Shown here: positions 1 through 5,162 of the stretch, piece by piece | Layout of the letters: each line of letters opens with the position of its first letter | Position numbering within the stretch: the first letter of the stretch is position 1 | DNA from: Planctomycetota bacterium | GTDB taxonomy: Bacteria > Planctomycetota > Phycisphaerae > SM23-33 | Length of the DNA: 5,162 bases | Assembly (NCBI GenBank): GCA_003644335.1 | Contig: QNCB01000125.1 | Coordinates: 1-5,162, forward strand | Reading direction: 5' to 3' | Notes under the pieces: generated by a model | Seen by the model: the letters and a program-made list of their open reading frames with translations, nothing else | Told to the model about the DNA's origin: nothing | Databases searched by the model: none | Translations under genes and position numbers: made by a program

Positions 1-1
1 A

Positions 2-580
2 CAAGCCCTGGCAGAGAAGATGAAAATCAAGTTCAGCAAGAACGACCTGTGGGCGCAGCGAGGCTTCGTCGATGGCGATAACTCGGGCTCAGCCAGCTTC
101 AACTGGGCAGAGGCTCCGGGAGCGTCGATGACCGCGTGCATGAAAAAGGTCTCCATGCCAATAGCGGACGCGGGCTATTTCCCAGGCGGCGGAAACAGCG
201 TAACGTTCTTCTCGCCAGGCGACATTACAGGAGTCGCAGGGCGAATAGCGTATTGTCAAACCACCGACAAATTCGCGATGGTGTGGGACGAAGCAACCAC
301 CGTCGAGTTGCCGGATGAACTCGCCCAGGCCGTAGCCAATACGTCGAACTGGAATTGGCCTCACACGTTTGTTACGCCGAAATACGCGACCATGGGCTAG
401 TACAAACAATACGCCCCAGCCAATCATTTGCACATGACATGGGGCCTGAAACCAGCACGCCTGCAACACTGGATGGACATGACAGGCGTACTGTCAGCCA
501 CGCCATGGGCAGCAAGACCAAGCTTCGTACCAGAAACCGACAGACCAAAACCACTACTACAAATTATTTCAGGGGAATAG
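2..580 (+). pseudogene. L-fucose isomerase-like protein, 3' part, interrupted by in-frame TAG
   Basis: The reading frame is open from base 2, so the gene starts upstream of the window; the first ATG, at 20, is probably internal. It runs to a TAG at 398-400 and then continues in the same frame for 59 sense codons to a TAG at 578-580. The part after the first stop is protein-like (YKQYAPANHLHMTWG, then RLQHWMDMTGVLSATPWAARP) and reads as a natural continuation of WNWPHTFVTPKYATMG. The glycine-rich segment GYFPGGGNSVTFFSPGDI and the WPHTF...NHxH pattern recall the C-terminal domain of L-fucose isomerase-type ketol isomerases, which interconvert L-fucose and L-fuculose in the cytoplasm. In that family a metal-ligand histidine lies near the C-terminus; the histidines at 425-427 and 431-433 are candidates and lie beyond the TAG. 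The simplest reading is a nonsense mutation (GAG to TAG would restore MGEYKQY); a sequencing error or readthrough is possible. The family call is from memory of the pattern and is moderate. Confidence 0.6.
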
Positions 581-591
581 GCAATAGGAGT

Positions 592-629
592 CCACGGATT
601 ACACGGATTCTAGGAAGATTACACGGATT
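592..629. repeat. CACGGATT direct repeats
   Basis: The octamer CACGGATT occurs three times, at 593-600, 602-609 and 622-629. The longer unit ATTACACGGATT is perfect at 598-609 and 618-629, offset by 20 bases. The array lies just after the isomerase remnant, in non-coding DNA, and runs into a T9 tract. Words of this kind (its complement is AATCCGTGTAATCCGTGG-like) recur between genes in many environmental bacterial genomes. No function can be assigned. Confidence 0.65.
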
Positions 630-658
630 TTTTTTTGATAAAAAAAAGGATTAGGTGG

Positions 659-694
659 CATGGCTACACCGCGGCTGTTTGCGGGGTAGCCATG
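659..694. repeat. Imperfect palindrome, REP-like hairpin
   Basis: Arms 659-673 and 680-694 pair over 15 positions with one mismatch (668/685) and one G-T wobble (673/680) around a 6-base loop. The outer 9 bp (CATGGCTAC/GTAGCCATG) are perfect. No T-tract follows, so it is not a standard intrinsic terminator. It sits in the gap before the FNT gene and could be a dispersed palindromic repeat or a structured leader. A second, shorter hairpin (692-696 with 702-706) would compete with it for bases 692-694. Confidence 0.6.
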
Positions 695-764
695 GGGATT
701 GCCCATTGAGTCAATAACCAAGCCCCCGCGCGTCATTCGTGTTCTGTTTTTTTCTTTTGCTTTT

Positions 765-792
765 ACTGATTACTGATAACTGATAACTGATA
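765..792. repeat. ACTGATA heptamer tandem repeat, four units
   Basis: Four head-to-tail 7-base units fill 765-792: one ACTGATT followed by three perfect ACTGATA copies, with a partial ACT after. The array ends 10 bases before the ribosome-binding site of the FNT gene, so it lies in that gene's promoter or leader region. It could change length by slippage. Similar ACTGATAACTGATAACT strings occur between genes in many bacteria, so it may be a generic intergenic repeat. Confidence 0.75.
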
Positions 793-812
793 ACTTTTTC
801 TAAGGAAAACTG

Positions 813-1634
813 ATGGACAAGCCGCAAGCGTATCATCCAAGTTTGAGTCATAAGGACGTTACTTTCGCTATATCCAAGCTGGGCGTAAGCAAAGCCAATA
901 CGAAAATCTGGCAGCTTTTGCTCCTGGGTATTTTGGCGGGGCTTTATATAGGTTTTGGCGGGCAGCTGTTTCTCGTTACCGTCGCAGCTGGGCTTGGCAA
1001 GATTCTCGGCGGAGCTCTTTTTAGCGTTGGCCTGGTGCTGGTTATTATCGCCGGGGCTGAGCTGTTCACGGGCAATGTTACGATCCTCATCGGCGTGTTT
1101 TCCGGCATGATCCCCAAGCGACGGATGTTGCGAAATTGGCTTACGGTCTACATCGGCAACTTCATAGGTTCGGTGGCCTTCGCGGTGCTGATGGGGCAAA
1201 CAGGCCTGTTCGGCAGGGCTGGCGAGCCGAACAGCCTGGGCGAGCTGGCGGTGAAAATAGCACACGCCAAACTCGCTATCCCGTTCACCGAGGCGTTCGT
1301 CCGCGGGATTTTCTGCAACATGCTTGTCATCCTCGCGATAATCATGGCCATCATGGCCAAGGACATCGTCTCGAAAATCTTCGCAATCATCCTGCCGATA
1401 ACATGCTTCGTCGCGTGTGGCTTCGAGCATTGCGTGGCCAACATGTACCTGATAACTGTCGGCATGTTGGTCGACGGCACGGCCCTGCACCAGACGTATC
1501 CCATGTTCGAAAACATCCTGCCCGTTACGCTGGGCAACATCGTCGGCGGCGTCGCCATCCTCATAATCCATCCCAACAGAATTTCACAAATAGGCCTATT
1601 GCTAAAACGAAAGAAAGCTCAAGCCTCGAAATGA
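813..1634 (+). CDS. Formate/nitrite transporter (FNT) family channel
   Basis: This 273-residue inner-membrane protein has the usual FNT length and about six hydrophobic segments (roughly 33-56, 66-92, 108-128, 160-182, 188-206, 233-252). FNT proteins are pentameric channels for small monovalent anions such as formate, nitrite or hydrosulfide. The family signatures are visible: IIAGAELFTG at 78-87, GIFCNMLV at 165-172 with the conserved Cys-Asn, GFEHCVANMY at 203-212 with the pore histidine at 206, and GNIVGGV at 241-247. The ELFTGN form looks closer to NirC or hydrosulfide channels than to FocA, but substrate cannot be settled from sequence. The ATG follows AAGGA at 802-806 with a 6-base spacer. 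The gene ends in tandem stops (TGA TAA), 36 bases before hflX, so the two are probably co-transcribed. No formate- or nitrite-metabolism gene is visible beside it. Confidence 0.92.
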   Translation: MDKPQAYHPSLSHKDVTFAISKLGVSKANTKIWQLLLLGILAGLYIGFGGQLFLVTVAAGLGKILGGALFSVGLVLVIIAGAELFTGNVTILIGVFSGMIPKRRMLRNWLTVYIGNFIGSVAFAVLMGQTGLFGRAGEPNSLGELAVKIAHAKLAIPFTEAFVRGIFCNMLVILAIIMAIMAKDIVSKIFAIILPITCFVACGFEHCVANMYLITVGMLVDGTALHQTYPMFENILPVTLGNIVGGVAILIIHPNRISQIGLLLKRKKAQASK

Positions 1635-1670
1635 TAAATATGAACAATCAAAACGCAATCGTGGTATCAC

Positions 1671-2966
1671 ATGATTGAGTCTAAACGAGACGAAATACTT
1701 CTTGGGCAGGAGACGGAACGGGTTTTGGTGGTTGGTGTTATCCTGCCAAACTCCACAGCTGACCCGCGCGACCCGTTGGGCGAGCTGCGAAGCTTGGCGG
1801 CCACCGCTGGGGCGGAAGTTGTCGACCAGATTCTCGCCAAGCGCGACAAGCCTCACCCCGGCATGTATGTTGGCAAGGGCAAGGCCCAGCAGATAGCAGA
1901 CCGCTGCGAGCAAAACGAAATCGACTGCGTCCTCTTCGACAACGACCTGGCTCCGGGTCAAATTCGTGAGCTGGAAAAAATCACCGACTGCAAGGTCGTC
2001 GACCGCAGCGAACTTATCCTCGACATCTTCGCCGCCCATGCAAGCACCGCTCAAAGTCGACTCCAGGTCGAACTGGCCCAGCTGGAATACACCTACCCCA
2101 GGCTCACCGGCATGTGGAGCCATCTCGACCGCCACGGCGGCGGGGTTGGCACGAGAGGCCCCGGCGAGAGACAGATCGAAACCGACCGGCGAATCGTGCA
2201 AAAACGCGTCAGCTATCTCAAGGAAAAACTCGCAGCCATCGACCGTCGCAAGCTTCGCGAAGTCCGTAGCCGGGGCGAGTCGTTCTGCGTCTGCCTGGTG
2301 GGCTATACCAACGCGGGCAAGAGTACTATGATGAACCTGCTGACCGGCACGGGCACATACGTCGCGGACAAACTCTTCGCGACGCTCGAGACAAAAACCC
2401 GCAAGTGGAACCTTGCCCAGGGGCGCGACGTGCTGCTGAGCGACACGGTCGGGTTCGTCCGCGACCTGCCCCACCACCTGGTAGCCAGCTTCCGCGCGAC
2501 GCTCGAAGAAGCTATCCACGCCGACCTGTTGATCCATGTGGCCGACGCTTCGCACGAGCGAGTGGACGACGAAATAACAGCCGTGCGGAAAGTGCTGGCT
2601 GAGCTTGGCTGCCCGCGCGAAAACGAACTGCTCGTGCTGAACAAGATAGACAAAATCCTCGACCCAACTCTTTACGCGACCCTGAGCAAGAGGCATCCAA
2701 ACTCGCTGTTCGTCTCCGCTGCGACGGGCAAGGGAGCGGACGAGCTTCTGGATACGGTCGCCCAGCGGGCCAGCGGCTCGCATGTTCGCGTAAGGCTCCA
2801 GGCCAACTTTCGCAACGGCAGGCTGATGAGTTACATCGCGCAGCACGCCGAGATAGAGCGGCAGAATTACGACGACGCCGTGGTCGATATCCGCGCGAAT
2901 ATCGCAGCGGAGAAACTCGAAATCCTGCGGACATTTGGCCAGGATATCAGCATTTCGCAGGAGTAA
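1671..2966 (+). CDS. hflX: GTPase HflX, ribosome-associated
   Basis: This 431-residue protein is a full-length HflX, a cytosolic Obg/HflX-type GTPase that binds the 50S subunit and, in studied bacteria, splits stalled or hibernating 70S ribosomes under stress. The N-terminal HflX domain shows HPGMYVGKGK (62-71) and LDIFAAHA (117-124). The family linker GGGVGTRGPGERQIETDRR lies at 156-174. The G domain follows: G1 GYTNAGKST at 211-219, switch region LFATLET at 235-241, G3 DTVGF at 258-262, G4 NKID at 324-327 and G5 SAATG at 349-353, then a C-terminal domain to 431. No in-frame ATG or GTG exists between an in-frame TGA at 1641-1643 and this ATG, so the start is well constrained, although no clear Shine-Dalgarno precedes it. 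Its position 36 bases after the FNT gene suggests co-transcription or translational coupling. Confidence 0.96.
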   Translation: MIESKRDEILLGQETERVLVVGVILPNSTADPRDPLGELRSLAATAGAEVVDQILAKRDKPHPGMYVGKGKAQQIADRCEQNEIDCVLFDNDLAPGQIRELEKITDCKVVDRSELILDIFAAHASTAQSRLQVELAQLEYTYPRLTGMWSHLDRHGGGVGTRGPGERQIETDRRIVQKRVSYLKEKLAAIDRRKLREVRSRGESFCVCLVGYTNAGKSTMMNLLTGTGTYVADKLFATLETKTRKWNLAQGRDVLLSDTVGFVRDLPHHLVASFRATLEEAIHADLLIHVADASHERVDDEITAVRKVLAELGCPRENELLVLNKIDKILDPTLYATLSKRHPNSLFVSAATGKGADELLDTVAQRASGSHVRVRLQANFRNGRLMSYIAQHAEIERQNYDDAVVDIRANIAAEKLEILRTFGQDISISQE

Positions 2967-2981
2967 GGCAAAAAAATTTTT

Positions 2982-3001
2982 CGTGGATAACCTGTTGATA
3001 A
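2982..3001. other. Two DnaA-box-like words in tandem
   Basis: CGTGGATAA (2982-2990) and TGTTGATAA (2993-3001) each differ by one base from TGTGGATAA, the complement of the DnaA box TTATCCACA. They share an orientation, are 11 bases apart start to start, and follow an A7T5 tract at 2970-2981. They lie just after the hflX stop. Two near-matches could be chance or a DnaA-titration or regulatory site; no dnaA, dnaN or other origin gene is in view, so no origin is claimed. Confidence 0.25.
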
Positions 3002-3031
3002 GTCCATATATCTTTGCGGGGACGTGTGTTG

Positions 3032-3083
3032 TAGCGGTTTTTCCTGCCCGATTGTCGGCACAAAAAAGTGGCGGTTTTTCTTG
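3032..3083. repeat. Paired direct repeat upstream of amidase-like gene
   Basis: GCGGTTTTTC is perfect at 3034-3043 and 3071-3080. The match extends to 13 of 15 bases (3032-3046 and 3069-3083), with an offset of 37 bases. Both copies lie in the 155-base gap after hflX and before the TTG start at 3122. Two same-strand copies ahead of a gene could be a regulator-binding site or simply a local duplication; nothing else supports a specific regulator. Confidence 0.4.
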
Positions 3084-3109
3084 AACTTGGCCGATACCTT
3101 AATTAGAGT

Positions 3110-3115
3110 AGGAGG
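3110..3115 (+). promoter_or_regulatory. Ribosome-binding site deciding a TTG start
   Basis: AGGAGG, a perfect Shine-Dalgarno core, lies 6 bases before the TTG at 3122. The in-frame ATGs at 3146 and 3164 have no comparable site, so TTG is the preferred start of the downstream gene. Confidence 0.75.
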
Positions 3116-3121
3116 CCAAAA

Positions 3122-3718
3122 TTGTCCAGCACAATTACGTTTACAATGCATCACTGGGATCGGATGATAGACACGCGCACAACCAAGGTGCTCGGCGCGC
3201 TGCTCGTTGCCATGACCGTCGGAGCTTTGCTCTTGATGGCGATGGAGTCGCAGCCGCCGCGCCCGAGCAACGAGATACTCGCGAGCATTCGCAGCTCTGC
3301 TGCGGTGGGCGGTGTGGTTGCCTCGTCGCGCTGGCGTCGAATCGTCGTGAACTCTTCGCTGGGCGGGGCTGACACGCTGCCGGGGCGGTCTCATTTTGTA
3401 ATCTCCGCAAAGCCCGACGCGACGGGTTGGCAGGTCAAGCCAACGAACCTTTGGCGACAGCAGAGGGCGGGGCATCACATTTATGTCGCAGGCCGGGATT
3501 TCAATTCCGACAGCATCGGCGTTTGCCTCATCGGCGACTTCTCCACCAACAGCCCGGGGAGCCAACAGTTCGAAGCTCTGCTGGGACTAATCCGCAGCTT
3601 GCAACTCAAGTGCGGCATCCGAGCGGAAAACATCTACCTCGCCAGCGAACTGACAGCCTCAGCCAAGCCGGGCCTGGCCTTCCCCGTAGGCGAGTTCAAC
3701 TCCCGCCTGGGCCGATAA
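3122..3718 (+). CDS. Membrane-anchored amidase_2/PGRP-fold protein, probably catalytically inactive
   Basis: This 198-residue protein starts at TTG (AGGAGG 6 bases upstream). A single hydrophobic segment at about 23-40 looks like an uncleaved signal anchor, placing the rest outside the cytoplasmic membrane. Residues 70-190 follow the N-acetylmuramoyl-L-alanine amidase (amidase_2, T7-lysozyme/PGRP) pattern: WRRIVVNSS at 71-79 in place of WRxIVIHHS, HFVI at 91-94 for the usual YHFVI, GHH at 117-119, and SIGVCLIGDF at 131-140, a hallmark of the fold. The zinc ligands seem lost: Asn77-Ser78 replaces His-His, Ala174 in ENIYLASELT sits where GHxD carries its histidine, and Lys182 in AKPG sits where CPG carries its cysteine. 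Active members cleave the muramoyl-alanine amide bond of peptidoglycan; this one more likely binds muropeptide or acts as a scaffold. The frame is intact with no sign of decay. It stands alone, with a terminator-like hairpin soon after. Confidence 0.75.
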   Translation: MSSTITFTMHHWDRMIDTRTTKVLGALLVAMTVGALLLMAMESQPPRPSNEILASIRSSAAVGGVVASSRWRRIVVNSSLGGADTLPGRSHFVISAKPDATGWQVKPTNLWRQQRAGHHIYVAGRDFNSDSIGVCLIGDFSTNSPGSQQFEALLGLIRSLQLKCGIRAENIYLASELTASAKPGLAFPVGEFNSRLGR

Positions 3719-3727
3719 GAATGTAGT

Positions 3728-3750
3728 ACAGCCGCCCCCGGCTGTGTTTT
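3728..3750 (+). terminator. GC-rich hairpin with short T run
   Basis: A perfect 7-bp stem (ACAGCCG 3728-3734 with CGGCTGT 3739-3745) closes a CCCC loop and is followed by GTTTT. It begins 10 bases after the stop of the amidase-like gene. The T run is short, so it may be a weak terminator or a dispersed repeat acting together with the next hairpin. Confidence 0.5.
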
Positions 3751-3757
3751 GCCGTAG

Positions 3758-3785
3758 CATGGACGTCTCGTCTATGTTTTTTTTT
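3758..3785 (+). terminator. Rho-independent terminator after amidase-like gene
   Basis: Arms 3758-3765 and 3769-3776 (CATGGACG/CGTCTATG) form an 8-bp stem with one G-T pair and a 3-base loop, directly followed by nine T residues (3777-3785). This is a good intrinsic terminator for + strand transcription, placed 39 bases after the stop at 3718 and before the convergent CobW gene. Confidence 0.75.
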
Positions 3786-3789
3786 GTTA

Positions 3790-3807
3790 TTCCCGTGAAG
3801 GCGGGAA
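3790..3807. repeat. TTCCCG/CGGGAA palindrome between convergent genes
   Basis: TTCCCG (3790-3795) and CGGGAA (3802-3807) form a 6-bp stem with a 6-base loop. It resembles the ATTCCCG...CGGGAAT palindromes scattered between genes in many bacteria. A second small stem, TAACGT/ACGTTA (3816-3821, 3825-3830), follows. Neither has a clean T-tract on the minus strand, although the second is followed on that strand by a T-rich stretch and might help end the CobW transcript. Confidence 0.45.
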
Positions 3808-3853
3808 GAACAAGATAACGTGAGACGTTAATGAATAATGATTGCGGAAGCTT

Positions 3854-4783
3854 TTATGCTGATTGATTTGAGAATGTTTTTTCAAACGCAGCGGTGAGTT
3901 TTTTCTTGTCCATATTCCAGGCTATCACGGCCAGGGCTGTTCCCGAGTCGGCGCCTTTTATATTCACCGCGGGCTTGGTCAGAAAATCTCCGCCAGCCAA
4001 TTCTACGAACACAGGCCCATCGCCGAAATCTACATTGCCCTTCAATCGCAGCATATTTTCGCTGTAATCCGCCAGCGTTTTCATAAACGCCTGCCGATTC
4101 ACTGGCCTGCCTGTCTGGATACTGGCAGAGAAAATATTCACCGGAGGCCTATCGCAGCGGCGAGTGTCCATAGCGGAAATCGGTTGGAGCGAGTTTAGCC
4201 AATCCATGGACACGCCGCCCTGGGTAACGCTTATCTGCGGGGCGCGAGGGTTCATTTCCCCGAGCAAAACACGGAGCTGTTGCAGCTGGGCGGGGGAGAC
4301 CAGGTCCGTTTTGTTGACGACCAGACCATCGACACTTTCAGCCTGTCTGCGAGCAGCGGCCATAAACGCGACGACCTTCGTAAAATTTTTCGCGTCGATA
4401 AGCCCTACCGTAGCCTGGACGGTGAACTGCTCAGCCAGGCTTGGCACGTCGGAAATCAGCGATAAAACGTCAGCGGGTTCCGCTATGCCGGTCGCTTCGA
4501 TTAGCATGATATCAGGCCTGGCCTCGGCGATATCCTGAAGCGTCGCGACGAGCTGGAGCTTGGTACAGCTGCAGAACAGGCTGCCACTGTTTATCTCATA
4601 TTTTTTTCCAGCCCGGGCCGAGTCCACCAGCGACCCGTCCACGCCAAGGCTGCCGAACTCGTTGATAACCAGCGCGACCTTGCGGCGAGCAATCTCCGGC
4701 AGGGTAAGCAGATGATTCACAAACGTAGTCTTGCCCGAGCCAAGATAACCCGTGATGAGAATGATCGGAATTTTCGAAGACAC
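3854..4783 (-). CDS. CobW/COG0523 family GTPase (G3E), putative metal or cofactor chaperone
   Basis: This 309-residue protein belongs to the G3E P-loop GTPases, cytosolic proteins that use GTP to deliver metals (Zn, Co, Fe) or support cobalamin-type cofactors. Counting from the GTG at 4783, Walker A GYLGSGKTT is at 12-20, the family Asn-Glu-Phe at 41-43 (INEFGSLGVDGSLV), EATGIAEP at 96-103 and the guanine-specificity motif NKTD at 157-160. A CobW C-terminal domain spans about 215-303. The usual GCxCC metal motif is replaced by GSLFCSC at 67-73, leaving two cysteines (71 and 73). Two GTG codons can start it: 4789 lies only one base from AGAAGG, while 4783 has a 7-base spacer and is preferred. 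The upstream gene ends in the same frame 12 bases before, so the two form an operon. The metal or client is unknown. Confidence 0.85.
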   Translation of the reverse strand: MSSKIPIILITGYLGSGKTTFVNHLLTLPEIARRKVALVINEFGSLGVDGSLVDSARAGKKYEINSGSLFCSCTKLQLVATLQDIAEARPDIMLIEATGIAEPADVLSLISDVPSLAEQFTVQATVGLIDAKNFTKVVAFMAAARRQAESVDGLVVNKTDLVSPAQLQQLRVLLGEMNPRAPQISVTQGGVSMDWLNSLQPISAMDTRRCDRPPVNIFSASIQTGRPVNRQAFMKTLADYSENMLRLKGNVDFGDGPVFVELAGGDFLTKPAVNIKGADSGTALAVIAWNMDKKKLTAAFEKTFSNQSA

Positions 4784-4790
4784 CTTCACA

Positions 4791-4796
4791 CCTTCT
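4791..4796 (-). promoter_or_regulatory. Ribosome-binding site deciding the CobW start
   Basis: Read on the minus strand, AGAAGG overlaps the last base of the upstream gene's TAA. It is 7 bases from the GTG at 4783 but only one base from the GTG at 4789, favouring the downstream codon and implying translational coupling of the two genes. Confidence 0.6.
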
Positions 4797-5161
4797 TACA
4801 GTATATCTTTGATCCATTCCTTGACGATGGACGCCTCTGGCACGTGGTGGCTGGACCTCGTGCGATACTTGGCCGAGACGACCGCGGGGGTCTGCTTGGG
4901 CAGGACGCCAAATGCGAGGATATCCTTGTCGTCGCTGATAAGCTTCACGTCTATCTCCACGCCGAGTTCAGCCACAGCCTTGTCTACATTCGCCCGCAAC
5001 TTCTTGGTGTCTTCCTGACTGCAATGATCCGGCGAGCACAACAGGTACATCCTGCCACGCCGGCGGGCAATTTTGATCCGCATCTTCTCGAGGATTCTAT
5101 CCCGCACAGCTTTGAGAAGCTCGTCGCGAGCTGGAATTCGCGAGACAAAACGTATCTGTCC
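4796..5161 (-). CDS. Protein with C-terminal thioredoxin-like domain, partial at 5' end
   Basis: The minus-strand frame is open to the right edge (121 residues visible), so the start lies outside the window; the GTG at 5107 is probably internal. The first 35 or so residues are basic and helical-looking (ELLKAVRDRILEKMRIKIARRRG) and not recognised. Residues 37-121 follow a thioredoxin-like order: strand MYLLC, helix, strand EIDVKLI, helix KDILAFGV, a Thr-Pro at 91-92 (the usual cis-proline site) leading strand AVV, another strand, and a final helix IVKEWIKDI. It resembles the small MTH895-type redox domains, but its cysteines are spaced CSPDHC (42 and 47, C-x4-C) rather than CxxC. The gene ends 12 bases before the CobW-family GTPase. 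It could be the redox tail of a larger enzyme or a metal-binding partner; the full-length identity is unknown. Confidence 0.6.
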   Translation of the reverse strand, partial: GQIRFVSRIPARDELLKAVRDRILEKMRIKIARRRGRMYLLCSPDHCSQEDTKKLRANVDKAVAELGVEIDVKLISDDKDILAFGVLPKQTPAVVSAKYRTRSSHHVPEASIVKEWIKDIL

Positions 5162-5162
5162 A

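Noticed and set aside
89..469. Minus-strand frame of 126 codons opposite the isomerase remnant
   Set aside because: It is a shadow of the sense frame with no recognisable motif.
628..647. T9-GAT-A8 tract considered as an intrinsic terminator
   Set aside because: It is a symmetrical A/T tract, but no GC-rich stem precedes the T run.
355..654. Plus-strand frame of 99 codons across the end of the isomerase remnant
   Set aside because: It overlaps the better-supported isomerase frame and its tail translates the CACGGATT repeats and the T/A tract, which is not protein-like.
705..715. ATTGAGTCAAT as an operator palindrome
   Set aside because: A 5-bp half-site around one base is too short to separate from chance without other copies.
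711..1571. Minus-strand open frame of 286 codons
   Set aside because: It is antisense to the FNT gene; its composition (many His, Asp, Gln, Arg) is typical of a reverse-complement shadow.
1602..2846. Minus-strand open frame of 414 codons
   Set aside because: It lies wholly opposite the clear hflX gene and the end of the FNT gene, has no recognisable domain, and is explained by the codon bias of the sense strand.
3081..3109. TTGAAC-N17-TAGAGT as a sigma-70 promoter for the amidase-like gene
   Set aside because: Each box matches only 4 of 6, and the predicted start would fall inside the Shine-Dalgarno, leaving no usable leader.
4164..4538. Plus-strand frame of 124 codons
   Set aside because: It is antisense to the CobW gene, whose motifs span the same bases.

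Overview
This window is ordinary bacterial chromosome from a moderately GC-rich genome. Five protein-coding loci are visible, two of them cut by the window edges. The lineage cannot be fixed from sequence alone. The intergenic repeats (CACGGATT repeats, ACTGATA heptamers, short palindromes) and the sugar-isomerase remnant are compatible with an anaerobic, sugar-degrading Planctomycetota (Phycisphaerae-like) or similar environmental bacterium; this is a weak inference.

Left part (1-812, + strand): the 3' end of a gene resembling L-fucose isomerase. Its frame is cut by an in-frame TAG at 398-400 but stays open and protein-like for another 59 codons, to a second TAG at 578-580. A 232-base non-coding stretch follows, with direct repeats, a 15-bp-arm palindrome and a 7-bp tandem repeat.

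Middle part (813-3718, + strand): a formate/nitrite-transporter (FNT) family channel and the ribosome-associated GTPase HflX, separated by only 36 bases and probably co-transcribed. A 155-base gap with paired repeats and DnaA-box-like words follows. Then comes a small membrane-anchored protein with the amidase_2/PGRP fold, read from a TTG start behind an AGGAGG ribosome-binding site. All three expected zinc ligands of this protein appear to be substituted, so it is probably a pseudoenzyme.

Right part (3719-5162): a convergent intergenic region with two terminator-like hairpins, then a minus-strand operon. The operon holds a gene that runs off the right edge and ends in a thioredoxin-like domain, followed 12 bases later by a CobW/COG0523 GTPase with a variant cysteine motif (GSLFCSC).

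No mobile element, CRISPR array, tRNA or rRNA was seen. No clear new multi-gene system is evident. The points most worth checking are the interrupted isomerase, the amidase-fold pseudoenzyme, and the CobW/thioredoxin-fold pair.
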